Assembly (NCBI GenBank): GCA_012960755.1
Contig: DUAT01000178.1
Location: forward strand, 1 to 60,270
Source: Gammaproteobacteria bacterium
Lineage (GTDB): Bacteria; Pseudomonadota; Gammaproteobacteria; Pseudomonadales; Azotimanducaceae_A
Direction: 5' to 3'
DNA: 60,270 nt
Position numbers and translations under genes: made by a program. Below are positions 1-12,600 of this stretch, in pieces. The notes below the pieces were generated by a model, which had not been told where the DNA came from, did no database searches, and saw only the letters and a program-made list of their open reading frames with translations. The first letter of the stretch is position 1. Every line of letters starts with the position of its first letter.

Positions 1-2474
<2,474 letters not shown>

Positions 2475-2478
<4 letters not shown>

Positions 2479-3548
2479 AATACTGGACTTGGTTCTTTAC
2501 GCTCGTCTTTTTACAGTTATCGTGTGCGGCGTTCGCCGCGCACGATCATCATCATCATTCGCCAGCTAATGAGGGTGAGGCTACCAGCAGCGATGATGCT
2601 GAGACACTGCGCATCTCAAACGGATCAAGGTGGGGGGCGGACTACTTTCCCAATATTCCTCTGGTCACCCACGAAGGCAAGTCGGTTCGTTTCTTCGACG
2701 ACCTGATAAAGGACAAGGTGGTAGTGATCAACTTCATGTATGCAAGCTGTCCTGATTCGTGTTCGCTGGATACAGCTCGATTGGCAAAGGTGCATCGGAT
2801 TCTGGGTGACCGGGTGGGCCGAGATATTTTCATGTACTCAATTACCATCGACCCACTGCTGGATACACCAGAGGTGCTCGCCGAATATGCGAACCGGTTC
2901 CGTACCGGACCAGGATGGTGGTTTCTTACGGGGAAGGAGTCGGATATCGTGCTGTTGCGTCAAAAACTCGGCCTTTACATAGCCGGGCTCGATGGGGAAA
3001 AGGATCACAACATGAGCTTTATCATTGGTAACCAACGGACGGGACAGTGGATCAAACGCTCACCCATGGACAGTCCCCATTTCATCGCCGAACAGATTGG
3101 AAGTTGGTTGGGAAACTGGGAGGCACCAAGTACGATCACCAGCAATGATTATACTCAGGCTCCCCAGCTGCAACCAGCGACTATGGGCGAGAATCTATTT
3201 CGCACCCGTTGTAGCGTTTGCCATTCGATTGGAAACAGCAGTGCACGTAACTTTGTCAGCAAGGAAAACACCCTGACGGATCAGCGTCAGATGGGACCTG
3301 ATCTAATTCATGTGGTCCGAAGACGAGACAGGGCATGGCTTGCCCGTTGGCTTGCGAGTCCCGAGCGGATGCTGGCAGAGAAAGACGCCATCGCCATGGC
3401 GCTTTACGCCGAGTGGGGCAACGTACTCATGCCCAATTTGCGTCTGAACAAGGTCGAAGTGGATGCTCTGATAGAGTACATGGATGCCGAGAGCCGCAGG
3501 GTCGAACAAACGCTAACAGCTGCGGACACACCGTCACATTTTCACTGA
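2475..3548 (+). CDS. SCO1/SenC-cytochrome c fusion protein
   Basis: A 357-residue exported protein with two modules. Residues 1-22 are a signal peptide, followed by a His-rich stretch (HDHHHH, 23-28). Residues about 55-215 form a SCO/SenC thioredoxin fold with the copper-binding CPDSC pair (C92, C96) and the distal His of the DHN motif (H178). Residues about 237-345 form a class I cytochrome c domain with CSVCH (C246, C249, H250) and a likely Met ligand in the LMPNL motif near the C-terminus. SCO proteins deliver copper or reduce thiols of copper sites; the heme domain suggests electron transfer. The ATGA overlap with the multicopper oxidase points to maturation of, or electron acceptance from, that enzyme (inference). 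Confidence 0.92.
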
Positions 3549-4073
3549 TGGAACACTACTTAGGACCCTCGCAAATGTAGGAACCATTAACACCCTATTC
3601 TGAAAAATCTGCAGTAGTTCACCATGTATCCTGGGAATTAGGTGATCGCAGAAGGGAGGAGTGTTTTGGATTGACTTGGTTCCTCGGGCGATTTCCGCTT
3701 TCTTTTGTGCCAATAGCAGCGCTTCTCACAGTCCGCTTCTGGCCCGTTAGCGCCTTAGCGCCCATCCGAATCAATTTCACCGTCTGTCAGCTTCCCGTTC
3801 CGCAGCGGAAGCTGATTTTAGAGCAGGCTTTGATATTGAAGCGAGCAAGGATTAATCTCAAGTGAATGGGTAATTTAGAGCGCAATGATTGACACCAACC
3901 GGATTCATAATGCAAGACGCTTAAGCTATTCACGTCATGGTGATGGCAGCATGCATCTCTGTTCAATTGTCCCGTGAAGCCGGTGACCTGGTGATGAAAG
4001 TTAACCGTTAGACATTGGCAAACCTCAGAGTTCAGTCCATAATTCCTGGAATAACAACAAGGATGACTGCCCG
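3549..4073. other. Gene-free stretch with one hairpin
   Basis: About 525 bases between the SCO-cytochrome gene and the next membrane protein. No ORF here has protein-like composition or a recognisable domain. The only structure I see is the hairpin at 3787-3815. Confidence 0.5.
3787..3820 (+). terminator. Possible rho-independent terminator
   Basis: Nine-base inverted arms (TCAGCTTCC and GGAAGCTGA) flank an 11-base loop, followed by TTTTA. It lies about 240 bases beyond the preceding stop codon and the T-run is short, so it may be a weak terminator or a chance hairpin. Confidence 0.3.
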
Positions 4074-4562
4074 TTGGATATCTTTCACACTCTGGCTGAA
4101 GTATCGGTCGCGATCACGGGTTTCTCGTCGCTGATCATTATCTTTCGTGGCAGCTCTTCTGAATGGACGAGCCAGGATTTTGTGAGTTTCGGGTTCATAC
4201 TGTCCTGGAGTATCGGCAGTATTTTCCTGTCACTGCTCCCTATTGTTCTGGTTGAGTTCGGCATGGATATTACCGCCGCCGCTCAGGTAGGCCTGTTCAG
4301 TACAACCAGCTACATGATTGTCGTTGGTGCTGTTTTAACCTATACGGAATTCAGAATTATTCGCGCAGGCGATGGTCAGCTGAAAAGCAGGACAAACATC
4401 TGGAGTTCTACGCTGTTTGTTGTGATCGTCGCAGGTGCCTTGCAAGCGGGTTTGGGTAATCTGCCAGGTCCGCCGCGTGCTTGGTACGCTGCCGTGATAG
4501 TACTGCTGATGGTTCATGCAACGGCAGAGATGGGTGTTTTTGTCGTTCGAACAACACGATAG
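4074..4562 (+). CDS. Small four-helix membrane protein, unknown function
   Basis: A 162-residue protein starting at TTG (4074). Four hydrophobic segments are visible at about residues 8-25, 40-62, 70-92 and 108-155 (the last probably two helices or a long one), with short charged loops. I do not recognise a named family. It stands alone between two long non-coding stretches. A rare start codon and no obvious ribosome-binding site lower confidence in the exact 5' end. Confidence 0.6.
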   Translation: MDIFHTLAEVSVAITGFSSLIIIFRGSSSEWTSQDFVSFGFILSWSIGSIFLSLLPIVLVEFGMDITAAAQVGLFSTTSYMIVVGAVLTYTEFRIIRAGDGQLKSRTNIWSSTLFVVIVAGALQAGLGNLPGPPRAWYAAVIVLLMVHATAEMGVFVVRTTR

Positions 4563-4943
4563 CGTTACCTGATACTACGAATCGTCTTTACTCGGGTAGC
4601 AAAGGTGGGTGCTCCACTGCCATGTGAATTATGGTCAGATCCTTTAAGCTGGAGCACTGATCAGGTACCTTCTACTCTGGGTAGAAATATGAGCTTAACC
4701 AATTGTGAGATTTTAATAGCAAAAAAACACTGAGCCTCACGGAGAATGTCATGCCGAGTCCTCGAGTTAAATCTGGTGGCTGATTCGTTGATTCGATTGC
4801 ATCAGGCCCGGTCCACAGTATCCTGACTAGATTTAGAATGAACAAAACTTCCATCATTACAATTAAAATCATGTTGAAGACGACTCACGCATCGCCATGC
4901 CAGATTTGACACAGCGCATGACTTACAACGTTGTTTCCTATCC
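4563..4943. other. Gene-free stretch
   Basis: About 380 bases with no supported gene, repeat or regulatory motif. A short minus-strand ORF inside it has no protein-like features. Confidence 0.4.
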
Positions 4944-5648
4944 TTGCATCGCGTTCATATTCACGCTCGTCAGCTCCATAGGCGAAGAGTTTCCCCTGCT
5001 ATGCTTCGTTCTATCACCATATTGTCCATTCTCGCGATAACTCACGTTGCTTTGGCGAAAGAACTAAAAGGCCGAAACAATCTGCAAAGCAACAAGACGC
5101 GTATACTGTTCACAATATTAATATCGTTACACAATCTGACTTACAGCGTTTCAATTTCAGCCGCGATGTGGCACTACGGACTATCGGCCGAATCGGGTGT
5201 ACTGATGTTGTTCATTGCGGTCGCAGCCGTTGCGGGTATTATCATTCTCGCTGCTCACCCTAACCTGCAACTGCTGTTTCTGGCGAGCATGATAGTACCC
5301 ACGCTCATCACAGTACTGTTTTTCTCGAAATTTGAGCCGCTGATAATTGTACCGGGCTTTGGATTGTATGTGTTCTTTTTACTGTTGTTGGGTCACCGGA
5401 TTAAACGGGCCGACCAGAAGATGGCCATGACTCAGGCGTCGTTCGAAAATCCTAAAAATGAATCGCTGGTACAATACCGCAAGCCAGCCCAGCCAATCAC
5501 CGGCCAAACCGAAAACAGACTCCTTACTTTTCTGATCCGGTCGCCCGACCCTGTTGCTGTGATAAGAGACAATAAGGTTATTTTCGTTAACGAAGCAGCT
5601 GCACAGTTTTTGCATCGTGATGCAGAGTCCCTGATAGACCCACGGTGA
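4944..5648 (+). CDS. Membrane/PAS N-terminal part of a split histidine kinase
   Basis: The 234-residue ORF opens at TTG 4944; ATG 5001 is the better-looking start. It encodes about six hydrophobic segments (residues 20-140), then a linker and the beginning of a PAS domain (about 185-234). The PAS domain breaks off at the stop and resumes in another frame in the next ORF (NDLVHED motif), with a GTGA overlap at 5645-5648. A PAS fold cut in the middle argues for a 1-2 base frameshift near 5635 rather than two genuine proteins, although coupled translation of two halves cannot be excluded. Together the two ORFs would form one membrane-bound PAS-PAS histidine kinase. Confidence 0.6.
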   Translation: MHRVHIHARQLHRRRVSPAMLRSITILSILAITHVALAKELKGRNNLQSNKTRILFTILISLHNLTYSVSISAAMWHYGLSAESGVLMLFIAVAAVAGIIILAAHPNLQLLFLASMIVPTLITVLFFSKFEPLIIVPGFGLYVFFLLLLGHRIKRADQKMAMTQASFENPKNESLVQYRKPAQPITGQTENRLLTFLIRSPDPVAVIRDNKVIFVNEAAAQFLHRDAESLIDPR

Positions 5649-7171
5649 ACGATTTGGTCCATGAGGACTATCACGAGTTGCTTTCTGAGGCAGGTCAAGT
5701 GACGCAGCCGGAAGACTCTCTACTACTTGAGTTGGGATTTCTATGCTCGGATGGTTCGACGACTTACGGCGAAGCCCGCTGGAGCCCCATAGTATTCAAC
5801 GACAGAGACTCAACTCTCGTTATTATTCGCGACCAGTCGCAGAGCAGAAGGGCTGCAGATGCTGTTCGAAAGTCAGAAAAAGAATTCAAATATCTGGCTG
5901 AATGGAACCCGGATCCAATTGTAGTCTCCGTCGGTGGAAAATTTGTATACACAAATCAGGCAGCTCAAAGAGTTACCGGTTACTCGTTCGGGGAATTGTA
6001 CATGATGCCGGTGGACGAAATGCTGCATACCGATGACCTTGGTAAATTAGCAAACCGCAGGGCTCAAATTGAAAACGGCATCGTGCCTGTTGCTGAAGAG
6101 ATGCGTATCACCAGGAAAGACGGCACAATTTTGATTACCGAGTTAAACTCATATAGAGGAAGCTTTTCCGGTGATGAAAACGCCAGGATCGTCCATTTGC
6201 ACGATCTTACTTCAAAACGAGCTGCCGAAAATGAACTTCGGCTACAAGAGGACAAACTGCGCCAATCACAGAAGATGGAAGCTATTGGCACACTGGCAGG
6301 GGGCATTGCCCACGACTTCAACAACATGTTGTCGGTCATCATCGGTTTTTCCGAATTGGCTCAATCTGAAGTTGATGAGAAAAGCAAAGCCCACAGATAC
6401 CTCAACTCGGTGCTGCTGGCCTCCCAGCAAGCAACAGATCTGGTGAGACAGATTCTGACTTTTAGCCGAAGAGATCGGGAACAAAAAACCAGCATGGAAC
6501 TGGAATCATGTGTTCGATCCGCTCTGGTTCTGCTGAAACAATCGATTCCGACATCAATCGAACTGCGATCGCAGTTCAACACCCGGACGTCGACTGTATT
6601 CGCAGACGAAACGCAGTTACAACAGATAATCATCAATCTGCACACTAATGCGGCCTATGCTATCGGCAAAATTCCAGGAATCATTGAATTAATCCTGGAT
6701 GACTTTGAAGTAAAAGGAAAGTCTCACGCAGCATTGGCTGATGGAAAGTACCTGCGGCTCACTATCCGTGACAATGGACGCGGCATGACCAAAGATGTGC
6801 TTGAGCATGCATTTGATCCTTTCTACACAACCAAAGAAGTAGGTGAAGGCACTGGCCTTGGATTATCAATGGTGTATTCAATAATAGAGGGGCACGATGC
6901 TGTAATCGAGGTGGCAAGTGACGTTGCTACCGGCACAGACTTCACCATGTATTTCCCACGAACGCTCCCTCGTTTCGATGAAAAAACTATCGGGATTCAA
7001 TCCAACGATACCGGCAAGGAGCGGATACTCGTCGTTGATGATGATGAAATGGTTCTGAAAATGCTTGAAGAAACACTGATCAAGATTAATGGGGTCGGGG
7101 TAAGTCGAGCAATGAGAATTGGCGTTATAAACCACATTTTCCGAAGAACAGTCAACTATAGTAATCGCTGA
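5645..7171 (+). CDS. PAS histidine kinase, frameshifted at 5' end and truncated at 3' end
   Basis: A 508-residue ORF starting at GTG. It holds the rest of a PAS domain (1-75), a second PAS (about 80-195), a DHp domain with AHDFNN (phospho-acceptor His near 225), and an HATPase domain with an N-box Asn, DNGRGM, FYTTK and GTGLGLS motifs. The C-terminus begins a receiver (LVVDDDEMV) but loses homology after about residue 483. The last codons are read from an IS91-like element end (36-bp terminus at 7114-7149), so the receiver was cut off by that element. It probably signalled as a hybrid kinase; it is now likely non-functional as such. Confidence 0.75.
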   Translation: MNDLVHEDYHELLSEAGQVTQPEDSLLLELGFLCSDGSTTYGEARWSPIVFNDRDSTLVIIRDQSQSRRAADAVRKSEKEFKYLAEWNPDPIVVSVGGKFVYTNQAAQRVTGYSFGELYMMPVDEMLHTDDLGKLANRRAQIENGIVPVAEEMRITRKDGTILITELNSYRGSFSGDENARIVHLHDLTSKRAAENELRLQEDKLRQSQKMEAIGTLAGGIAHDFNNMLSVIIGFSELAQSEVDEKSKAHRYLNSVLLASQQATDLVRQILTFSRRDREQKTSMELESCVRSALVLLKQSIPTSIELRSQFNTRTSTVFADETQLQQIIINLHTNAAYAIGKIPGIIELILDDFEVKGKSHAALADGKYLRLTIRDNGRGMTKDVLEHAFDPFYTTKEVGEGTGLGLSMVYSIIEGHDAVIEVASDVATGTDFTMYFPRTLPRFDEKTIGIQSNDTGKERILVVDDDEMVLKMLEETLIKINGVGVSRAMRIGVINHIFRRTVNYSNR

Positions 7172-7260
7172 TGTTCATTCAACTTTCGGACACCGTGACG
7201 TGGTGTTTGTTTGGATGGCCATAGACATGTGGTGATGTCAATGTTGAAGACCCGTTTTAA
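7114..7260 (-). mobile_element. IS91-like element terminus, copy A
   Basis: The 36 bases at 7114-7149 (core GGCGTTATAAACC) recur exactly or nearly so at 17729 and 22630, and more distantly at 55512. On the minus strand they lie just downstream of a transposase C-terminal relic, so they would be the 3' (oriIS-type) end of an IS91-family element. The stretch at 7157-7179 also recurs at 19154-19176. Minus-strand translation near 7215-7240 gives FNIDITTC, which matches the family's post-Tyr zinc-region motif in a shifted frame. Confidence 0.7.
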
Positions 7261-7585
7261 GACGTTGAGCCCAGCTTAAGGGAGCGATCAATTCGTCTGT
7301 CGCTTTAGGTGCGACCAGTTTGTGTCTGCGGCGATCGGTTTTTGTCTTGGTTTTGTTATATCTTGTGGGAACGATGAGTTTTCTCATTCGTGCATTTGGG
7401 GCGAATATGCCGTGATATCGAATGAGATTGTGGTGTGGTCGGGGTACAACCGCTGCAAGTTTGCTAAGAAAATCCAGGGGCGAAAACAAGATATGTGTGG
7501 TGCCGTTACGAAATGGGTTCTTCCTGGATCTTGCCGTCAACTCTGACTGTGAGTCGCTCAAGACAAATGGCGGGCCGGGTGACAT
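7238..7585 (-). pseudogene. IS91-family transposase C-terminal relic 1
   Basis: A 115-codon minus-strand ORF with motifs typical of the C-terminal half of IS91-type Y2 transposases: RNGTTHILF, PLDFLSKLAA, VPRPHHNLIRYHG, FAPNARMR and, later, SWAQRLK. The N-terminal half with the two catalytic tyrosines is absent, and the frame is broken before the FNIDI motif. About 190 bases (7367-7556) are repeated with clear divergence at 49801-50000. It is a dead transposon remnant sitting where the upstream kinase gene was truncated. Confidence 0.75.
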
Positions 7586-7702
7586 ATCTACAGAGACGTT
7601 CTAATCTGTCCCTCTAATAAGGCTGGCAAGATACAGCAGCGTTGGCTGAAAAACCATCACGATATGCGGTCAAGACTTTCTCCGGTTTGTCTGTGCGAAT
7701 AA

Positions 7703-7894
7703 ATGATGGATCATGTAGTTCTCGTACGTGAATTCGAAATTCGCCAGGGCTGGAGGCTCTGGCATTTTAACCATTGCGCCGAGTGGCTGAATTTTGAATG
7801 TGGTATATCGCGCCGTACCGCGAGGGAGAAGGTACGGGTGTCGTTAAAGCCGTTTGATCTGCCTTTGTGTTCCGAGGCAAAAACACTGCCTTAA
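7703..7894 (+). pseudogene. DUF222/HNH-endonuclease family fragment
   Basis: A 63-codon ORF resembling a short internal block of DUF222 (REP13E12-type) HNH proteins: REFEIRQGW, CAEWLNFECGIS and AREKVRV. The N-terminal lead-in, most of DUF222 and the HNH domain are missing, and a TAA ends the homology. DUF222-HNH genes are often multi-copy and mobile, so this fits the neighbouring transposon debris. No function is expected. Confidence 0.6.
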
Positions 7895-7996
7895 ATTGGA
7901 GAGCTTCTCCACTCAACTGTCTGTTCAGATCATATGGGGCCACTCTGTTATTGACAAAAGGGGCGTGTTATCGCTAAGCCATTGAGCCATGACTGC

Positions 7997-8996
7997 TCAC
8001 ATTGCAAACGAAACGCCCGCGATCATGCGTTTCTCGACGTTTTCCTGGATACCATTGCTATTCTGAATTAAAGGAATGCCGAAAGTCGCAAAAGCATTGA
8101 ATTTGCCTAATGTAACTCTCAGTCCCGGAGATAGAAATAGTGTATTCCCACCCGACGATCCCTCGGAGGTTGTAGCTTTCCTGGTTTTCCGCGTGGAAAC
8201 TCCATTCATCTCCAACATCAAGTCCCATTGGATCTCGCTATGTTGGTTGTGGTCGTGAAGCGTGCGATTGTGGTTGTTTAGTCTCCAGGTTATAGCTGTA
8301 TTGTAAGAAAGTGAATCTCCAATCTCTGTGGACTGAGCGCCCTCGCTTGTTCGGCTAAACAGAACATTGCCGTGATAGCCTAGGGATCTTGAGCTCATAC
8401 TAAAAAGATGCGCCAACAAGTAAATCCAATGACCCAGTTCCAGGTTGAAACTCGGTCTCAAATCGATCGCCTTGATCGTCTTTTTCTGTCACTTCCCCGG
8501 TTGGTAATTTAATGCCAAAATTCATTGATACATCCGTGGTATTGCTTTGATAGATTCGATAATGACCAAAAAGAGTCGCATCGCCGAAACCGGATGAATC
8601 CCCATGGTTATGTGCCTCAAGGTGTCCATGTTCGATTTCACCTGCCTTTATGTTTTTCCTGTCAACGTACGGTAGCCACAAACTGACATCAAGATCCTCT
8701 GATATGCCATAGGAGACGGAGAAAGAGGAGCTAGTTAACCGCTCGATACTGTGAATGGATTGGGTCCCGATTTCTACAGCACGTTCGAGTTCATCATTCT
8801 TGAACGCTTCGTTTTCGATAATCTCGGTTTGAATTCCAAAGCTCCACGAACCCGAGGGAAGTGGGCTTGCGGTGATTGTGTTTATTGGACCTCCAGCGCC
8901 AGTACCAAAAATAATCGTTGGGTGGTCCGCAGCAGCAGCTGCTGCATATAGAAATAGTAATCCTTGAACGAACCGACCATACAGAGCTGTTTTCAT
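7997..8996 (-). pseudogene. His-rich outer-membrane barrel protein, frameshifted
   Basis: Two overlapping minus-strand ORFs (8996-8400, then continuing to 7997) make one protein of about 330 residues: signal peptide (1-23), then alternating beta-strand pattern to a C-terminal aromatic-poor end (GVSFAM). A His-rich loop (HGHLEAHNHGD, near residue 125) suggests metal contact. The frame breaks at a run of five T (minus strand, 8402-8406): removing one T joins GASF to SMSSRS without loss. It resembles the Phenol_MetA_deg/transporter-like barrels found with metal-resistance genes (inference). The break may be real decay, a contingency tract or a sequencing error. Confidence 0.65.
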
Positions 8997-9246
8997 TATC
9001 GATCCCTCTTTTTTGAATGACCTACTAACAGCAAAACAATTTGCGTGCCAGATGAGGCAGATTCCTGGTTAGAACACGGTGCTTGTTTGGTGGAATGCGC
9101 GCAGCCTATGCTGCACGCTCCCTACACCATATCCTGTGGCCCGGTTTTTAGTGATATGGAACCACAAAGCCAGAGGTGTGATCGGTTAAAGTGACGATCT
9201 TGGTATTAGTCAGTGTTTTGCATTTTGCAATTTGGGTTTTTGGCAG

Positions 9247-9524
9247 ATCCTGGGGTGTCAATTATTCTCAGGATGGTCGCTGGGTGGTTGCAGCTTTGGG
9301 AGACGGGACGATTCGCTGGTATGATGCGCATAGTCGCGAATTGCAACTAATGACTTTTCACAACTGAAGATGGAAAACACTGGGTTCTCTGGACACCGAC
9401 GGGATACTACGATGCCGCACCGGACAGTCTGATTCATCCAAATATTCCATGGGCTTATCACTTGGTAGAAATTCTGAAAGTAGATGGGCTTCACCATCGA
9501 TATGAGTGGCGAGAAGTAGCTTGA
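9247..9524 (+). pseudogene. WD40-repeat protein C-terminal remnant
   Basis: Plus-strand translation reads SQDGRWVVAALGDGTIRWY, a WD-repeat blade, reaches a stop, and continues in another frame with DGKHWVLWTPTGYYDAAP and a terminal TGA. This pairing of a last blade with WVLWTPxGYYDA is typical of the C-terminal part of WD40/caspase-like bacterial proteins. No start codon or upstream part remains. It is a decayed fragment; the flanking 9000-9246 and 9525-9660 show nothing else. Confidence 0.6.
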
Positions 9525-9682
9525 ATTTCACCCGGATTCAATATTTGCGAGGGACAATCCTTCGTCATCGAAATAACCCATATCGCCGAGTGTAAAGTAG
9601 TCGCCCGTGTAACTGTTTGCTATATCTGATCCAATATCTAAGATATGCTATTGTAATAGGTCTTGTGGGGAGGAATGGAATC

Positions 9683-12600
9683 ATGTACCTGCGAACAAAA
9701 TTAATTCTTGGGTATACCCTGATATTTGTCTTAATGGTCGTGATTTCGATGATCACATATAGGACGACTACTGCGTTTATTGACACGGCAGGTATGATTT
9801 CGCATACCCATCAAGTGATCAGCAATGTTCGCCAGATCGAGAAACTACTGATTGACATGGAAACCGGAGTGCGGGGGTTCCTGATCACGGGTACGGAAGA
9901 ATTCCTCGAGCCCTATAATGATGGCATCAAAACTTACGATTTTGCAGTGACAGAACTCAAGCTGCTTGTTGTCGACAATCCATCTCAGGTCGAGCGGCTT
10001 AATCGGGTCAACGAGCTTACCCGTGAATGGCAGAACAGCCATGGAAAGCCTGAGATTGCTCTGCGAAGAGAAGTCATCAATGGCGCAGCCACGATGCACG
10101 ACGTTACGACACTAGTTGAAAAAGGATCCGCAAAGGCCGTAATGGATTTGATCCGGATCAAGATAAATGAATTCATTGAGGTTGAAAACAATCTATTGAC
10201 TCGTCGAAATGAAATTTCGTTAGCCGCGGCAAGCTGGAGTATTTTTGTTATCACATACGGAACCTTCATAACTATTGTCTTCGGCTTTGCGGCGGTGTTC
10301 TTTATTTCTAGATCCATTTTAAAACAGATCGGCGGCGAACCTGCGTTGATTGCCAGCATAACCGGACAGATTTCCACGGGCGACCTGGAGGTCGATCTTG
10401 ATCTCGAAGGTGCGAGCGGGATAATGGGATCGGTCGGTGTGATGACTTCAACCCTGCGTGATGTGGCTACGCAGGCCGAAGCCATTGCTGCTGGGGACTA
10501 CGCGGCCGATGTAGCTCCTCGCAGCGAGCAGGACAAACTCGGCGCAGCGCTGCAGGTAATGACCCGCACACTCAGGGAGAGCCAGCATCTGAATGAGAGA
10601 CAGGACTGGTTGAAAACGGGCATCACGAGGCTAAATGATGTGTTGCGTGGGGACGCTGTATTAGTAGAGTTAGCTTCAAAGACCATCTCCGAGATGTCTA
10701 CCTACCTTGATGCCAAGGTAGGTGCCATCTTTCTGTCGGGGGGCGACGACGACACTGCACTCACGCTCCAGGGAAGCTACGCCTACATGAAGCGCAAAGG
10801 GGTGTCGAACGTGTTCGAGCTGGGCGAGGGCCTGGTCGGCCAGGCAGCCTTGGAGAAGCAGCAAGTACTAGTCAGTAACGTACCTGAGGACTACGTCAAG
10901 ATAACTTCTGGTCTTGGCGAGAGAATCCCGAGTTTTATCTGTGTAACACCTTTCATCAGTGGGGACCGGGTCCTAGGTGTCGTTGAAGTGGGCATGCTCA
11001 ACGACATGACCGAGGACCAGATGGAGTACATTGCGCAGGCAATGCCCGCTTTGGCCATCGCAGTCGAAAGCACGCAGGCCAGAACGGACCTTGCCGATTC
11101 GCTGCGTGAATCGATGGCGCTCTCGGAGGAACTCCTGACCCAGCAGGAGGAGCTCAAAGTATCCAATGAGGAACTCGAAGGTCAAACCCAGATGCTAAAG
11201 CAATCGGAAGTGGATCTGCAGTCCCAGCAGGAGGAACTCCGGGTAATCAACACAGAGCTGACAGGGAAGAGCGTAGTCCTCGAACAACAGAAACGGAGTG
11301 TTGAGCTGACCAACGAAAAGCTTGAGATATCGCAACAGGAGATCGAGGAGAAGGCCTCGGAACTGGCCCAGGCCAGCCAGTACAAATCGGAGTTCCTGGC
11401 AAACATGTCGCACGAACTGCGCACTCCCCTGAACAGCCTACTCATTCTGGCCGGTACTCTGGCAGCGAACAGAGGGGGCAATCTGCTCAAGGATCAGGTC
11501 GATTCCGCCAAGGTGATCCATTCAAGCGGGATTGACCTGCTGAACCTGATAAACGAGATACTGGATCTGTCAAAGATCGAGGCCGGGGAAATGAACATTG
11601 ATCGGGATGATGTCCAGATTAGAGTTCTGGCCGACAGTATCAAGAGAAGCTTCCTGCACATGCTCAAGGAAAAAGGCCTGGAATTGAAAGTGAGCATTGC
11701 AGAGAATACTCCTAGTTACATCAGGAGTGATGGGCGGCGGATTGAGCAAGTCATCAGGAACCTCATGTCAAACGCTTTGAAGTTCACGGAGACTGGGGGA
11801 ATAACTGTGAGTTTCAGCCGCCCTAGCAATAAGGCAGATCTATCCATGAGCGGACTGGACAGTGAACAGGCTGTTGCCATAAGCATAAAGGACACGGGTG
11901 TGGGTATTCCGGTAGCCAAGCAGAAGATCATTTTCGAAGCATTCCAGCAGGCCGATAGCGGGACCGCAAGGAAATATGGAGGCACCGGACTCGGCTTGTC
12001 CATATCCAGGGAACTGACGGGCCTGCTGGGAGGAGAGATCCAGCTCGAGAGCGAGGAGGGCAAGGGCACCACGTTCACGTTGTATCTTCCTGTAGGAATG
12101 GATGATGTGGACGTAGCAGAGCCGAGGTCTGTCATGTCACCCGTCGGGAATGGTGCGGATAGGAAAGAGCCGCAGACTCAGGTCGCGGCGATCCCCGATG
12201 ACCGTGAAGAACTTGAGGACGACGATACCGTGATCCTCATAATAGACGACGACGCGAAATTCGCACAGGTAGTTATGAACGAATGCCATAGCAAGGGATT
12301 CAAATGCCTTGCATCCGCGACAGGCGAAGAGGGACTAGAGCTTGCGGAAAAATACCAACCCAGGGCCATCTTGCTTGAAATCATGCTGCCCGGGATAGAC
12401 GGCTGGACCGTATTAGGCATGCTAAAGGACCAGAGCGGATTAAGACATGTTCCAGTACAGATCATTAGCGTTGTTGAAGACGATTCGAGCCATGCCCAGA
12501 AAAGAGGAGCTATCGGCTATCTACAGAAACCCGTTACCAAGGACGAACTGAATCAGACTCTTACCCTCATAGAAGACATATTCAGCAGAAAAGTAAAGAA

